Assembly (NCBI RefSeq): GCF_002575655.3
Contig: NC_053037.3
Coordinates: 207,623,743 to 207,687,742, forward strand
DNA from: Aegilops tauschii subsp. strangulata
Taxonomy: Eukaryota; Streptophyta; Magnoliopsida; Poales; Poaceae
DNA length: 64,000 bases
Reading direction: 5' to 3'
Part shown: positions 21,072-31,472 of the stretch, piece by piece
How positions within the stretch are numbered: position 1 is the stretch's first letter
Layout: each line of letters begins with the position of its first letter
Program-made: the position numbers and the translations under genes
The notes under the pieces: model-generated
Database searches by the model: none
The model's input: the letters and a program-made list of their open reading frames with translations, nothing else
What the model was told of the DNA's origin: nothing

Positions 21072-22415
21072 CTAGTCCAGTATGGCCTTGACTTTTTCTG
21101 GGTCTACGGCCACGCCTTCTTGGTTCAGTATATGGCCTAAGAAACCAACTTGTCTTAGCCAAAATTCGCACTTGCTAAATTTCGCGTACAACTGATGTTT
21201 CCTCAATTCTCCCAAAACAATTCTGAGGTGCTCCGCATGCTCTTCTGGTGTCCTCGAGTACACCAGAATATCGTCAATGAATACCACCACAAATTTGTCC
21301 ATGAATTTCATGAACACTTTGTTCATGAGGTGGACGAAATATGCGGGGGCGTTCGTTAGTCCAAAAGGCATCACTGTAAACTCGTATAACCCATATCTGG
21401 AAGTGAAAGCTGTCTTGGGAATATCTTCCGTCCGTACCTTCAATTGGTGATATCCCGACCTCAAATCAATTTTCGAGAATACCTTGGCCTGTGCGAGCTG
21501 GTCAAACAAATCATTGATTCGTGGCATCGGATATTTGTTTTTGATGGTGACCATATTGAGGGCTCGATAGTCTATGCACAGCCTCAGTGTCCCATCCTTC
21601 TTTTTGGCGAACAACACAGGCGAACCCCAAGGTGAGGAGCTGGCTCGAATAAATCCTTTGTCCAACAATTCCTTAATCTGCTTCTTCAACTCCACCAATT
21701 CTGAGGGTGCCATTCTATAAGGCTTCTTATAGATGGGAGCGGTGCCAGGTGCTAGTTCAATGCTGAATTCGATCTCTCGGTCTGGTGGCATGCCTGGTAG
21801 TTCTTCAGGAAACACATCAGGAAACTCGCATACCACTGGGACTTTTCTCAATTCTGCAATGTCTATTTTGTTCAGTTTTGGTTTCTGTGATCGTGGCCTT
21901 TCTTGAGCGGAAACTCTTATAGTCTTGCCATGATGGTGAGTGAGAATCACTGTCCGAATGAAACAGTCGATGAATCCTTTGTTGGTGGTCAACCAGTCCA
22001 TCCCTAAAATGACATCTAGTCCTTTACTTTCCCACACGATGAGATTCGCGTGGAATTGTAGTCCTTCGAACTCAATGACCACTCCTCGGCAGTAACCCTG
22101 AACGATTTGCTTATTTCCGGGGGACTTGATGATCATAGACTTTTCCAAGGGAAGTATCGGAAAACCGTGTTGCGAAACAAAACTCTTCGAAACGAACGAA
22201 TGGGAAGCTCCAGAATCAAACAAAACCGTGGCAGGTACTGTGTTGACAGGGAACGTACCGAGCACGATGTCTGGGGCATTCTGCGCTTCTTCCCTGGTCA
22301 CATGGTTCAGGTGACCCTTCCGGTGGTTGTTGCTGGGATTGAAGTTGTTGCGCTTGGGGGCTGGATTGTTTCCACCATTGTTCGGCCTGGGTGCCGAGTC
22401 TCTTGGCTTCGGACA
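21072..22415 (-). pseudogene. Pol, protease and reverse transcriptase part
   Basis: Open between the TAG codons at 22416-22418 and 21072-21074, in the same frame as gag and the rest of pol. Contains the aspartic protease site [10 protein letters not shown] and reverse transcriptase with [21 protein letters not shown] and the catalytic FIDDILVYS. The downstream TAG falls in a connection segment (ILD/stop/KPPAN), which splits RT from RNase H. Confidence 0.9.
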
Positions 22416-23363
22416 CTATTTAGCATAATGCCCTTGTTGTCCACAAGCATAGCAGGTGACCCCTGGGCGGTATGTGAACTCCTTGTCTCTGGCATGAAAT
22501 TGTCCGACGGGTCTTGGCTCAGTAGTCGTGGATCTCCTTGTGTCTGTCCTCGGGACCTCAGTCTTGCCTCGGTTGCTGCGGGCAAGAGTCTTCTTGTCCC
22601 TCTTTCGCTTGCGGATATCTTCCAGACTACGGCGCTCATTTTCTAGGGTGATGGCCTTGTCCACCAGCGTCTTAAAATCCGGAAAGGTGTGCACAATCAG
22701 TTGGCATCTCAGTGCTGGTGCCAGGCCGTCCAGGAATTTTTCCATCTTCTTGCTTTCTGTCATATGCTCGTCGTAGGCATAACGAGACAGCTGGGTGAAC
22801 TGACCATTGTACTCGGTCACTGACATGCCTCTTTGCTTCAGGTCATCAAAATCTCTCTTCTTGATCTTTAGGATGCTCCTGGGGATGTGTGCCCCACGGA
22901 AGCCTTCCTTGAACTCTTCGCAGGTGATGTTGTGTTCCCTGGGATGCATGTGTAGGAAGTTTTCCCACCATGCTGCGGCTGCTCCAGTAAGGTAGTGTGG
23001 TGCATAAAGCACCTTCTCATGATCTGAGCACTGAGCAATAATCAGTTTCCTTTCAATCTCACGAAGCCAATCATCGGCTTCCAGCGGTCTGTCGGTGTGA
23101 GCAAAAGTTGAGGGTCGAGTCTTCTGTAATTCAGATAACTTGGAATGGGGTTGATAGGGTTCACGGTGGTTTCCCATGTTGATGACATGGTTCATCATCT
23201 CTTGGTGCTGTTGCTGGCTTTGCTCGAAGAGACGGCATACTTGTGACAGTGCCGCTTCGCTGTCTTGTTGGCTGGACTGACCCTGAGTGAAATTGTTGCT
23301 GGTCTGTGTCCCGTAAACCTCTTCTGGCTGATTGGGCATGGAGCGAGTCCACGGGCGAGACAT
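22416..23363 (-). pseudogene. Gag nucleocapsid ORF, cut in the zinc knuckle
   Basis: From the ATG at 23363; upstream in-frame codons to 23471 are low-complexity Phe-rich leader. It includes the retrotransposon gag core (EADDWLREIERKL, AAAWWENFLHMHP, GMSVTEYNGQFTQLSRYA), a basic region and a CCHC zinc knuckle beginning CYACGQQGHYAK. A TAG at 22416-22418 interrupts the knuckle before its last Cys; the remainder continues in frame. Gag packages element RNA in cytoplasmic particles. Confidence 0.9.
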
Positions 23364-23685
23364 TTTTCCAGTCTGGGGTATTATTTGCAAACCCATGAGA
23401 ACAATTGTGTAGCACAAAAATTTCGCAAAGGCAAAAAATAGAAAGGCTTCAAGGTTTTCAAAAAAAAACACAAATGATTTTTCACGGAGAAGAAGTGCTT
23501 AACATAAAACTTACATGCGAAAAGCAAACACATGATACAGCACTCAGGATGCGCGTACATATCCTGACATGTTATTTAAAAACTAGCATACCACTCAGAA
23601 GGCAGCAAACACACCAATACAAACTAGCGTACAGGTAAAACAACACATCATACAAGCAGGCATAACACGCGGCTACTCGGTGCTC

Positions 23686-24489
23686 TCAGTCGGAGATGGT
23701 GAAGATCTCCTTCCCCTTGCCGATGGCAAGGCTCAGCGGTCCAGGAGAATCAACCTCCTCCTCTCTAGCTGGTTCCTGGCGCGGGACGCTGCGCTGCGGT
23801 GATGGTGCGGGGGCGACTGGTGGTAGAGCGCGTGCGGCAGGCGGTGCGGCTCTAACTGGAGTAGGAGCGATGATTCGGCCGAACTCCTCAGTGGTAGGCA
23901 GACGGCGAGCAGTGGCCAAAACGGCCGGTGCATACGAGGTTGAAGACGAGACGAATGTCAGAGGCGGCGCCGTGTGGAGAAGCTCCTTCCTGCTGGCAGG
24001 ACCGCCCCGGACTAAGTCCATGCGGGCAGCCACAAGATCATCTACGAGGTTGTCGAAAGACTCCTCCAGAGCCTTCAGATACTCCACAACCATCTCGATG
24101 GCTTCATCTCGTTCTCCCCGATGGCAGGCGAACGCATAGTGGCTGGTGTAAGGCACATGGCATGGGAGGTAGCGGTAGCGACGAGTCTTCATCGTAGGAA
24201 GGATGTCCCGAAGGCGAGCTATCGCCTCGCGGGCAGCCATCTGCATGGCATGCCTCTCCGTAGGCATGGCCCTTCCCGTAAAACGGAAGTGACGAGCAGC
24301 AGAACGTCCTCCCCTGAACTGCACCACGGCTTGGTGCATAGATACGTCGTCACTGAGCTTGTGCTGATAGAGCATGAACTCCGGGCGAGCTGCTGGCCCG
24401 ATCCCGAGCTTGGTGATGGAGACGAGGAGCTTGACAAACCCCTCGGGCACGTTGGTGAACACTCGATTCTCACAGCTGCTGCCAGCCAT
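23686..24489 (-). CDS. Accessory ORF upstream of gag, intact
   Basis: A 267-residue frame from ATG 24489, lying between the primer site and gag on the same strand. Residues 1-60 contain VPEGFVKLLVSITKLGIGP and LYQHKLSDDVS; the middle is helical; residues ~215-250 are a Pro/Ala-rich linker (RAAPPAARALPPVAPAPSP). The tail is acidic. No gag, pol or env similarity is visible to me and there is no signal peptide or membrane segment. It is uninterrupted although gag-pol is broken in three places. Extra ORFs in this position are known in some plant Gypsy lineages, but I cannot assign a function. Confidence 0.75.
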   Translation of the reverse strand: MAGSSCENRVFTNVPEGFVKLLVSITKLGIGPAARPEFMLYQHKLSDDVSMHQAVVQFRGGRSAARHFRFTGRAMPTERHAMQMAAREAIARLRDILPTMKTRRYRYLPCHVPYTSHYAFACHRGERDEAIEMVVEYLKALEESFDNLVDDLVAARMDLVRGGPASRKELLHTAPPLTFVSSSTSYAPAVLATARRLPTTEEFGRIIAPTPVRAAPPAARALPPVAPAPSPQRSVPRQEPAREEEVDSPGPLSLAIGKGKEIFTISD

Positions 24490-24640
24490 CTACAAAAGTA
24501 GGCAAAAATTCTGAGTAGTCATGTCATAAATTTATGATGACCAACAGAAAATAGCTACAATTGCAAAATGCTGAAGAAAAAAAAACAAAAACGCTAATAA
24601 CCGATTAGCGATCGCACCTAGTGGCTACCTACAGTCAGCC

Positions 24641-24654
24641 TGGCTCTGATACCA
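24641..24654 (-). promoter_or_regulatory. Primer binding site, initiator Met tRNA type
   Basis: Minus-strand reading TGGTATCAGAGCCA, four bases inside the 5' LTR. This is the standard complement to the 3' end of plant initiator tRNA-Met and fixes the element orientation as minus. Confidence 0.95.
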
Positions 24655-24658
24655 AGCT

Positions 24659-27600
24659 TGTCACGACCGGTTTTCAATAAAATAATTATTGAGAGACCAA
24701 TCCCTTTTACAGACCAGCGAGGAAGAATTCCTTCTCACTGGTAGACAATATCTTGGTCACAGAAGAAAAATACCAGGAGTACTAAATATAATACAAGGTT
24801 GAGCAGAGACTACCCAACAATTTATTACAAGCACGCCGCTAAAACAAAACGGCGGATAGGGTGGCAACTACTAACTAACGACAATGATGGTGGTGGAAAT
24901 ATCACCGCGAAGCGAGTGATATGATTCCAGAAGACTACAACTCATCGAGCGTCTGAGTGAGGGTCGAGAAGATTTATTACGGGTGGCGGAAGCGTAAACA
25001 ATACAAGTGACCAATATCCGGGATCGCGCAGGACTGACTGGGACTCCTCTAGGCGTCGGACGCGCTATCAAACTCTTCATCCAAGAGATCGCCTTCGTCA
25101 ACATCTGGCCAAATCAACAAGCCAGGTGAGTACTATGAAAGTACTCGCAAGACAGTTCGGACATAAGGTATAACAAAAGTAAACATGAAGCACATGAATA
25201 AGTTAGCCAGTGCGATCAGACATAAATAAATACTGGGTGCCAAGCGAGGGTCTGAATGACGCCTCGAGCGGAAACTGTAGAGTAGTAATACTGGTGCCAA
25301 ACGAGTGTCTGAAAGACTCCTCGATTGGAAAATGCGGAATAATTATGCGGGTGCCAAACGAGTGTCTGAAAGACTCCTCGAGCGGAAAATGCGGAATAAT
25401 AATGCGGGTGCCAAACGAGTGTCTGAAAGACTCCTCAAGAGGTAAATGCAGAATAATAATGCCACAGTCGGGCGTCGGGGCGACACCACAGAAAGGGCTT
25501 ATAACAGAAAGTAAAGACAGTGCATGCCGCAGTCGGACGTCTGAGCGACATCACATAAAGGGCTTATATTGAAAGGGAGAAACGAGTACACGCCACAGTC
25601 GGACGTCTGCGCGACGTCACATAAAGGGCTTATATCACATCTCATCAATACAACAGTTCGAGAACATAAATTAACACAAGCATGAGACACAAAATAAAGT
25701 TAGTCCATCCACAGGAGTAACAATAAGTCAAAATTTTACCACTTGAGCTTGTTCACCGGGGACAAGTTTTCACACGGATAGATATGGATATAATGTTCTC
25801 ATTACTTGATCATGGATACGATGATTTGGAAGGACTTGACTCTGCAGAGTTTGTACTTAACCACAGCCAACGGATTTCAGTAGTCACGGGGACTAGTTCC
25901 GTCTACGGTGTTTTGGAAGAAACACGTCTAACCAGTACACACCCAATTCAACCATCCAAAGCCAGGGATCACCCTCGGCAACTTTCAAGAAAAATCTTGA
26001 GACGGGGAGGCTACAACCTCGCGTAGCATGGGATCAAATTTCTATACGCGCGCTTTAAGGGGGTGCCCCCCCTCTCGGTCCCAACCGGAAACACCCATGC
26101 CCCCTGACCGGATGACTGGCTTTAATCCTGGGCCAAGGTACCATCATCCCGGCCCCTCTGTTTGGTGTGTACACGGAAAGAGGTTACCAACTTACTAAAC
26201 CGCATCCTGGCAATCAGACATGTGGTAGCACGGAAAGGGGAAAGAATGGTAACGTGGCTCCAACCACGTTAACGTCGGAGAAAGTCGGATGTCACAAGGC
26301 TGGCATGCTACAACAGTACCACCTTGCTGCCATCCATGTCACTACATGATTTGGCCTTCTCTCATCAGAGACCATCGCAACTTTGGAACAGGCGGAAAAA
26401 GATCGTTAACGTAGCTCCAACCACGTTAACGTCGAAGAAAGTTGGATGACGCAAGGCTGGCATGCCACAACAGTACCACCTTGCTGCCCTTCATGTCACC
26501 ACATGCTTAGGCCACCTCTCTACAGAGGTCATCGCAACTTTGGGACAACCGGGTCGTTGCCTACAAGCAACAAGGTTTTTTACCGGCACTCATATGCCAT
26601 GCACAAACTCTCACGTGAACATGCAAAACATCTGCCATATCAAATGTTCAAAACATGCTTGCATGGTTCCGAGAAGTCGGAGTCTAGCTTGGCGAAGTTC
26701 GCGGCTCCGTCACCTCTCCCGGAACCTACGGCAAATCACGAAACGGGTACTGACGTGAAAACCAACACATACACAGAAACTTTTCCAAATATTTTTCTAA
26801 TAAATCCCATAAAAAACTAGACAAAATTTGAAGATTTACAGAAAAGAATCACTCAAAAATACCTTTTTATTAAAAAGTTATAAAGGTTTCTGTCCAGGGA
26901 CTTATCTGTAATGAAACAGAAAAGTTCCAGGGTTTTAACTGAGAAAACAGAAAACGCTTCGGCTGGGAATGCGCAAGCGCAAAGGAGGAAACGTATTTTG
27001 CCCGAAGGCGCCAACAGAAAACGGTTCGCGAATAAAAGAACAGAGGCTGACATGCGGGGTCCACATGTCAGGTTTGAAAAGCTCGCCGGCGCCCGAAGAC
27101 TGCGGTGGACGCCGGCGTCGAACCACGGCGAGATAGGGGGAACGGAGGGTACCAAGAGCTTCAGCGTCCTCTTCCGCGTCGGTGGGTGGTGGACTCGTCC
27201 AACGGGGAGCCCTAAGTCGACGGCGACACTTTCTCCGGCGGACGGCGGCTCGGGTGAGGATGGGGAACTCCGGTGGAGGGCTGCAAGCTTCAAATTGAAG
27301 TGCGGGTCAGAAAGAGGGATGCATGGTGAAGCTACTGGCAAGAGAATGGAGGCGGAGGAGCACACACGGGGGCGAATCGGGCTGGATCCCGTGGTGGGTC
27401 GCGGCGGCCGGAGTCGAGGAAGGAGACCTCCTCGGGGCTCTTCCAGTGGCTAGGCGTGCTCTAGGGGGAGTGCAGGGCTGGTGGGTGCTCGAGTTGAAGC
27501 TCGGGGCCTCTATTTATAGGCAGATCGACGGGGTGGCCGTGAACGGAGAATCTCCGGCGAGCGATTACGGCAGAGCAGTGGATTTGCAGGGGGTTTGAGC

Positions 27601-28827
27601 AGCCGGGCAGCATCAGTGGAGGTTACTGGACTCGTTTTGCAGCTAAACGGGGTCGGTCTTGGCGTAATGGCATCCGTCCACGGTGAGGTGACCGCACGGG
27701 CTCAACGGCGGCAGAGAGCGCGCTCCGCGCCCTGCGGTTCACGACGAGAGCGGCAGCACGTTCGGGGGAGTGGAAGGCCACGCGGCGAGCTCCGGTGGTT
27801 TGGGCGGCGCTGGGTGGCGTCGTCGGCGCCGTGTCTCCTGCTGGCGTCCGCAAAGCCGCCGCCGGCGTCGGTCACGGGGCGGCGCACCTTCTGCTGCTCG
27901 TCGCCGACGCCCACAAGGCGCTAGGCGTTCGTGCGGTGCAGGAACAAGAGAGCGGGGACGAGGAGCAAGGCGACGCGGTGGCACTGGCGAGATCGATGTC
28001 CGCTTCTGAAGAAAACGACAACAGCCACTTGACTGAATCTCTGAACTTTCTGAATGTGATAAAGACAGTGCACTGCAGGTGTTCGACAGAAGGTTTTGGC
28101 TTTGAGATAAATTTTTCTGGAGCTGTAACTTGGTGAGATGACCACTCAATGCACCCAGAGGCTGCCTGATTTTACTTGGAATTTTTGCAGAAGGTTTGGG
28201 ATGAATTTCACCAAATTTGGCAAATCTGGTCCAAACTTGCAGCAAGTGTAGTTTGAAAATTTTGAACTGAAGACCAGTGGATCTTCATGGTTCTAGGTTG
28301 AGGGTACAAAGGACTAGGAGGGAGAGTTGGTTTGGTGGCAAAAATCAAAACAGAAAAAGGAGTTCCTTTGTAAATCTCCAAGAGCTAGAGGAGAAGAAAG
28401 AAATTTGTTTGAATAGAATTTAAATGCAAATAGACATATGGGGAGGTTCAACTTGCTGGATTTGGTGCAAAACATGATCCAAAGGTGAGGGGAGTGGTTA
28501 GGAGAGATCATTTGCACTAGGGCCATGGCAAGGAGGAATTGTTGAAAGTGGCAAAGAACTTTCCAAAAGCCATAGTGCAAAATTCAAAAAGGTTTTCAAA
28601 AGTTATTTTTTTCCCAAATGAAAAACATTTTGTCTTGAGTCCAAATGAAAAGAAAGGACTTCCAAGACCAAAGGCAGATCTTGGGTGAATCCAAATAAAA
28701 CTTTTTTTCCATAAAAAAAATATTTGAGAGGGAGAGTTCTCTTGAAGAGAAATTTAAATCACCTCCCTCAAGTCACATAAAATCTTTTGAAAGAAAAAAT
28801 CCAAATAAAAAAAACTTGGGTGTCACA
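24659..28827 (-). repeat. Right LTR (5' LTR of the element)
   Basis: 4,169 bp, near-identical to 14742-18910. It holds the promoter that would drive the element (TATAAATA at 27511-27518 on the minus strand, in CCTATAAATAGAGGCC context). The internal 57 bp array is at 25239-25467. Confidence 0.95.
27511..27518 (-). promoter_or_regulatory. LTR TATA box
   Basis: TATAAATA on the minus strand within a GC-rich segment, conserved in both LTRs. It would place the RNA start near 27480, leaving a leader of more than 2.8 kb of R/U5 before the primer site. Confidence 0.65.
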
Positions 28828-28991
28828 TCATCTCATTTTTAGCATTGTTCTATTCATGCCTCGCAGAGAAGGTGACACATGCGGCAAAACACCCGAAGCA
28901 AAATAAGAAACACAGGAGCAAAAGAAGAAGGAGGATTATCACCCCAAAAAAAGAAGGAAGACGCACACACAAGTCTGGGGCGCTCCTCTCA

Positions 28992-29702
28992 CTACATGAA
29001 GGGTTGCTGGCCGTGGAGTTGTAACTGCTTCTTCATCGCCTCCACGACCTCCATCTCCTAGCGCGTCTCCATGAAGCGGGATTTCTCGACGCGAGCCGTC
29101 ATCATCTGTTCCACGGCCGCATTACGTACCTTCACAACAGCCAGGTGCTCGATGCGGAGCTTCGCCAACTCCTCCTTCTGTTCCATGACGAGGGCCTGCA
29201 ACATCTTCATCGAGGAACTACTATTCTCATGCAGCTTCTTCCAGCCAGCGTTCTCCTCCTTTAGCAGGTCGAGCTCGTGGCAGAGCTTCGCCTTGTCCTC
29301 CTGAAGTTGCAGGATTTCGCCGGTCTCCTTCTTCTTCGAGGCAATGCTCTTCTTCAGCAGCATCACCAAGCCGGCGGTCAACTCCCCCTGCTCATTGAGC
29401 TAAGTGGGCATGTCGTCGAGGCTCTCCTTCAGCAGCTCCACCAAGTCGTGGATGAACTCCTTCTTCTTATTGAGGTGCTTATTGAGCTGATCGGGCATGC
29501 CGTCGAGGGATAACGACTCCAGCGCCGCCAGCTCGGCATGTTCGCCTCCGCGTCTAGGGCGCTCCTGGGAGCAATCGCCTGCCCATGAGAGATCTTTTGA
29601 GGTCTCTGCGTGGCGGCGAGCCCTCTCTTTTTTGTCCGCAGCCTTGGTTGCCGCTCCCTTGTTACGAGTAGTTCTCGACCTAGAGCTCTGCACACCAGCC
29701 AT
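28992..29702 (-). pseudogene. Coiled-coil paralogue with two in-frame TAG codons
   Basis: Read from ATG 29702 the frame runs 236 codons to a TAG at 28992, almost the length of the 241-residue paralogue at 12705-13430. It is interrupted only by TAG at 29400-29402 and TAG at 29058-29060. The sequence around both stops stays protein-like (LLKESLDDMPT before the first, LNEQGELTAGLVMLLKKS after it; EMEVVEAMKKQ after the second). There is a long heptad region (ELDLLKEENAGWKKLHENS) and a basic N-terminus. Promoter and flanks match the paralogue. A C-to-T change at CAG would explain each stop. A pseudogene is the simplest reading; the lack of any indel makes recent loss or readthrough worth testing. 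Confidence 0.7.
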
Positions 29703-29772
29703 GGCAAGGACGGACGACGAAGGAGGACTTCTGAGGAGGAAGGTCGAGTAATTTTCGGTTAGGTAGTTCCCC

Positions 29773-29780
29773 TTTTTATA
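29773..29780 (-). promoter_or_regulatory. TATA box of the decayed paralogue
   Basis: TATAAAAA on the minus strand, 71-78 bp before the ATG at 29702, at the same position as the box of the intact copy (13503-13510). The promoter is therefore part of the duplicated unit. Confidence 0.6.
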
Positions 29781-30494
29781 ACCTAATTACTAGCACTAGT
29801 ACTAAAACCTGCATAGTGGGAACACGTTCAGGTTTGGTTTGTACTAGTAGGTGTGAGCAGGCTTGCACTTAATTGTAGCACTAGTACTTTTGAATGTGAT
29901 GGGAACAAGGTAAAGATTAATTGATGGTTTTTGGTTTCGAGGCCCGAAACGACTCCCGATGAGTTTAGTGGAACATAAATTTCAAGTAGACTACACTGCT
30001 CAGATGCATAAATATTATGTTACTGTCAAAAATTGGCACAAAATACGAAGGAGACCAATGGAAGTACTACTAGCAGCCCATGATTTAACTACTCACATGC
30101 GCGCAGTGGAGTAGTAATGTCTTTCTTCCGCCCTCACGTCCACTCAATTTGCATGCGCTGTATTAATTGACCCTCAATGAAGTGAAGGACTTTACACGCG
30201 TCAAATTATCACATGGGGTGGATCTTGGTACAAAATTGCGTCCGCCCATGTACCCGCGTGTGCGTGCGAGGGAATGAGTGCGTGCGTGGCGCGCGTGCAC
30301 ATCTTCGCTTTGTGCATGTACCGCCAGTGCTGCTGAGGGAGGACGAGTACATTCTTCTGGAACCAGCAGCGCGTCACTATGATCAATCCACACAAGGATG
30401 TCACATCAACGCCTCCACATGTGCCACGTGGCTTCATGAACTGTAAGAGAGACACTGTGTAGCGTGTCATTGTGTTTTGCACATACTCGAAGTT
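29781..30494. other. Upstream region of the paralogue; no gene
   Basis: 29790-30060 corresponds to 13511-13780. 30230-30310 is rich in GTGCGTGCG. The short ORFs here overlap antiparallel and are not supported. Confidence 0.5.
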
Positions 30495-30660
30495 CTAGTA
30501 AGGTACACGTGCATTGCACGCGTCAGATTTTGCAACCAAATTATGAATAAATACCACATTGTAGCATGTAAGCTCTGAGTCATATATGCTTGATGTAGAC
30601 CTTCGTTTAATTCTTATAGTTCATCTCATTCAAAATCAATTAGTTTTTATAAAAAACATA

Positions 30661-30964
30661 GGGCCTCTTTGATTCGTAGGATTTCCAAAACGCGGGAATA
30701 GGAAGAACATGGGATTAGAGTGGAATGTCGTCTTGAAGCCTACAGGATGGTACGAGTGGTTGATTGTGCATAGAAAAAATGCAAAATTATTTCAAAGAGG
30801 TTTGAGTGGATGGGATGTTTCCTATGAAATCTAGTGCAAATGAATCATATGGAAAAATTCCTATGGTTTACAATCCTACGAATCAAACAACCAAGATAGG
30901 AAAAATTCCTAAGGATTAGAATCCTCCAAAATTCCTTCGAGAATCCTTTGAATCAAAGAAGCCC
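30661..30964. mobile_element. Tourist-like MITE nested in the left arm
   Basis: 304 bp with terminal inverted repeats GGGCCTCTTTGATTCGTAGG and, reversed from the right, GGGCTTCTTTGATTCAAAGG. TTA follows the right end and ATA precedes the left, compatible with a mutated 3 bp TTA duplication. The right arm of the foldback lacks the insert (CTAATCTATTTTA at the matching site) and so acts as an empty-site reference. Confidence 0.8.
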
Positions 30965-31280
30965 TTAATCTATTTTATGATTCATGGAATTGTGCGTTGT
31001 AAAGCATAAAGTAAAAACAAATAATGGCAATTCAACTAGAAAAAAAGTTTGGGCAGTTATGATACGGAAGATTCTAGAACAAAGGAGAACCACTATTGTT
31101 TTGAGATTTGTGCATTATGCTTAAGTTCAACCATGGAGTCTGCTAGATTGTACATGTGGCAAAATCCGGTGGGGGGCTAGAAGATGGTGCGAGGGGCCGA
31201 GTGGAGGGAGACTATGAAGGAGTGCACAACTGCGAGATCGATATTTAAAGAGAGGGGGCGAGAACATGCGCTGTTGCGCG

Positions 31281-31472
31281 CAGTGGCGGAGCCATGAAAA
31301 ATGTCCCATGAGCTAGGGGGCCAAGCATTGCTAATCCTTTACGAGGAGGGCCAATTCATCAACTTAAGCCATTTTTACCAGCAATTGTCTAATGATCACA
31401 TTCATATTAGCCTCGATATATAGTGATGTTAGGGGGGGCAGGGCCCTTGCTGCCTCCTGTCTTCGCCATTGT
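31281..31472. mobile_element. hAT-like MITE in the foldback centre
   Basis: About 190 bp starting CAGTGGCGGAGCCATG and ending, reversed, CAATGGCGAAGACAGG. Flanks TTGCGCG and TGCGCGCG are compatible with an imperfect 8 bp duplication. No coding capacity. Confidence 0.6.

Larger units (their letters stand above)
14742..28827 (-). mobile_element. Complete Gypsy chromovirus (Tekay-type), 14.1 kb
   Basis: Two LTRs of 4,169 bp (14742-18910 and 24659-28827) starting TGTCACGACC and ending GGTGTCACA, with a TCATC target-site duplication. Between them, on the minus strand, are a primer site, an extra ORF, gag, protease, reverse transcriptase, RNase H, integrase and a chromodomain remnant, in Gypsy order. 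I count by eye about 70 differences between LTRs, roughly 1.7 percent. With the usual grass rate of 1.3e-8 per site per year that is about 0.65 million years. Gag-pol has two TAG codons and a frameshift, so this copy cannot act alone. I cannot name the family with certainty. Confidence 0.95.
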
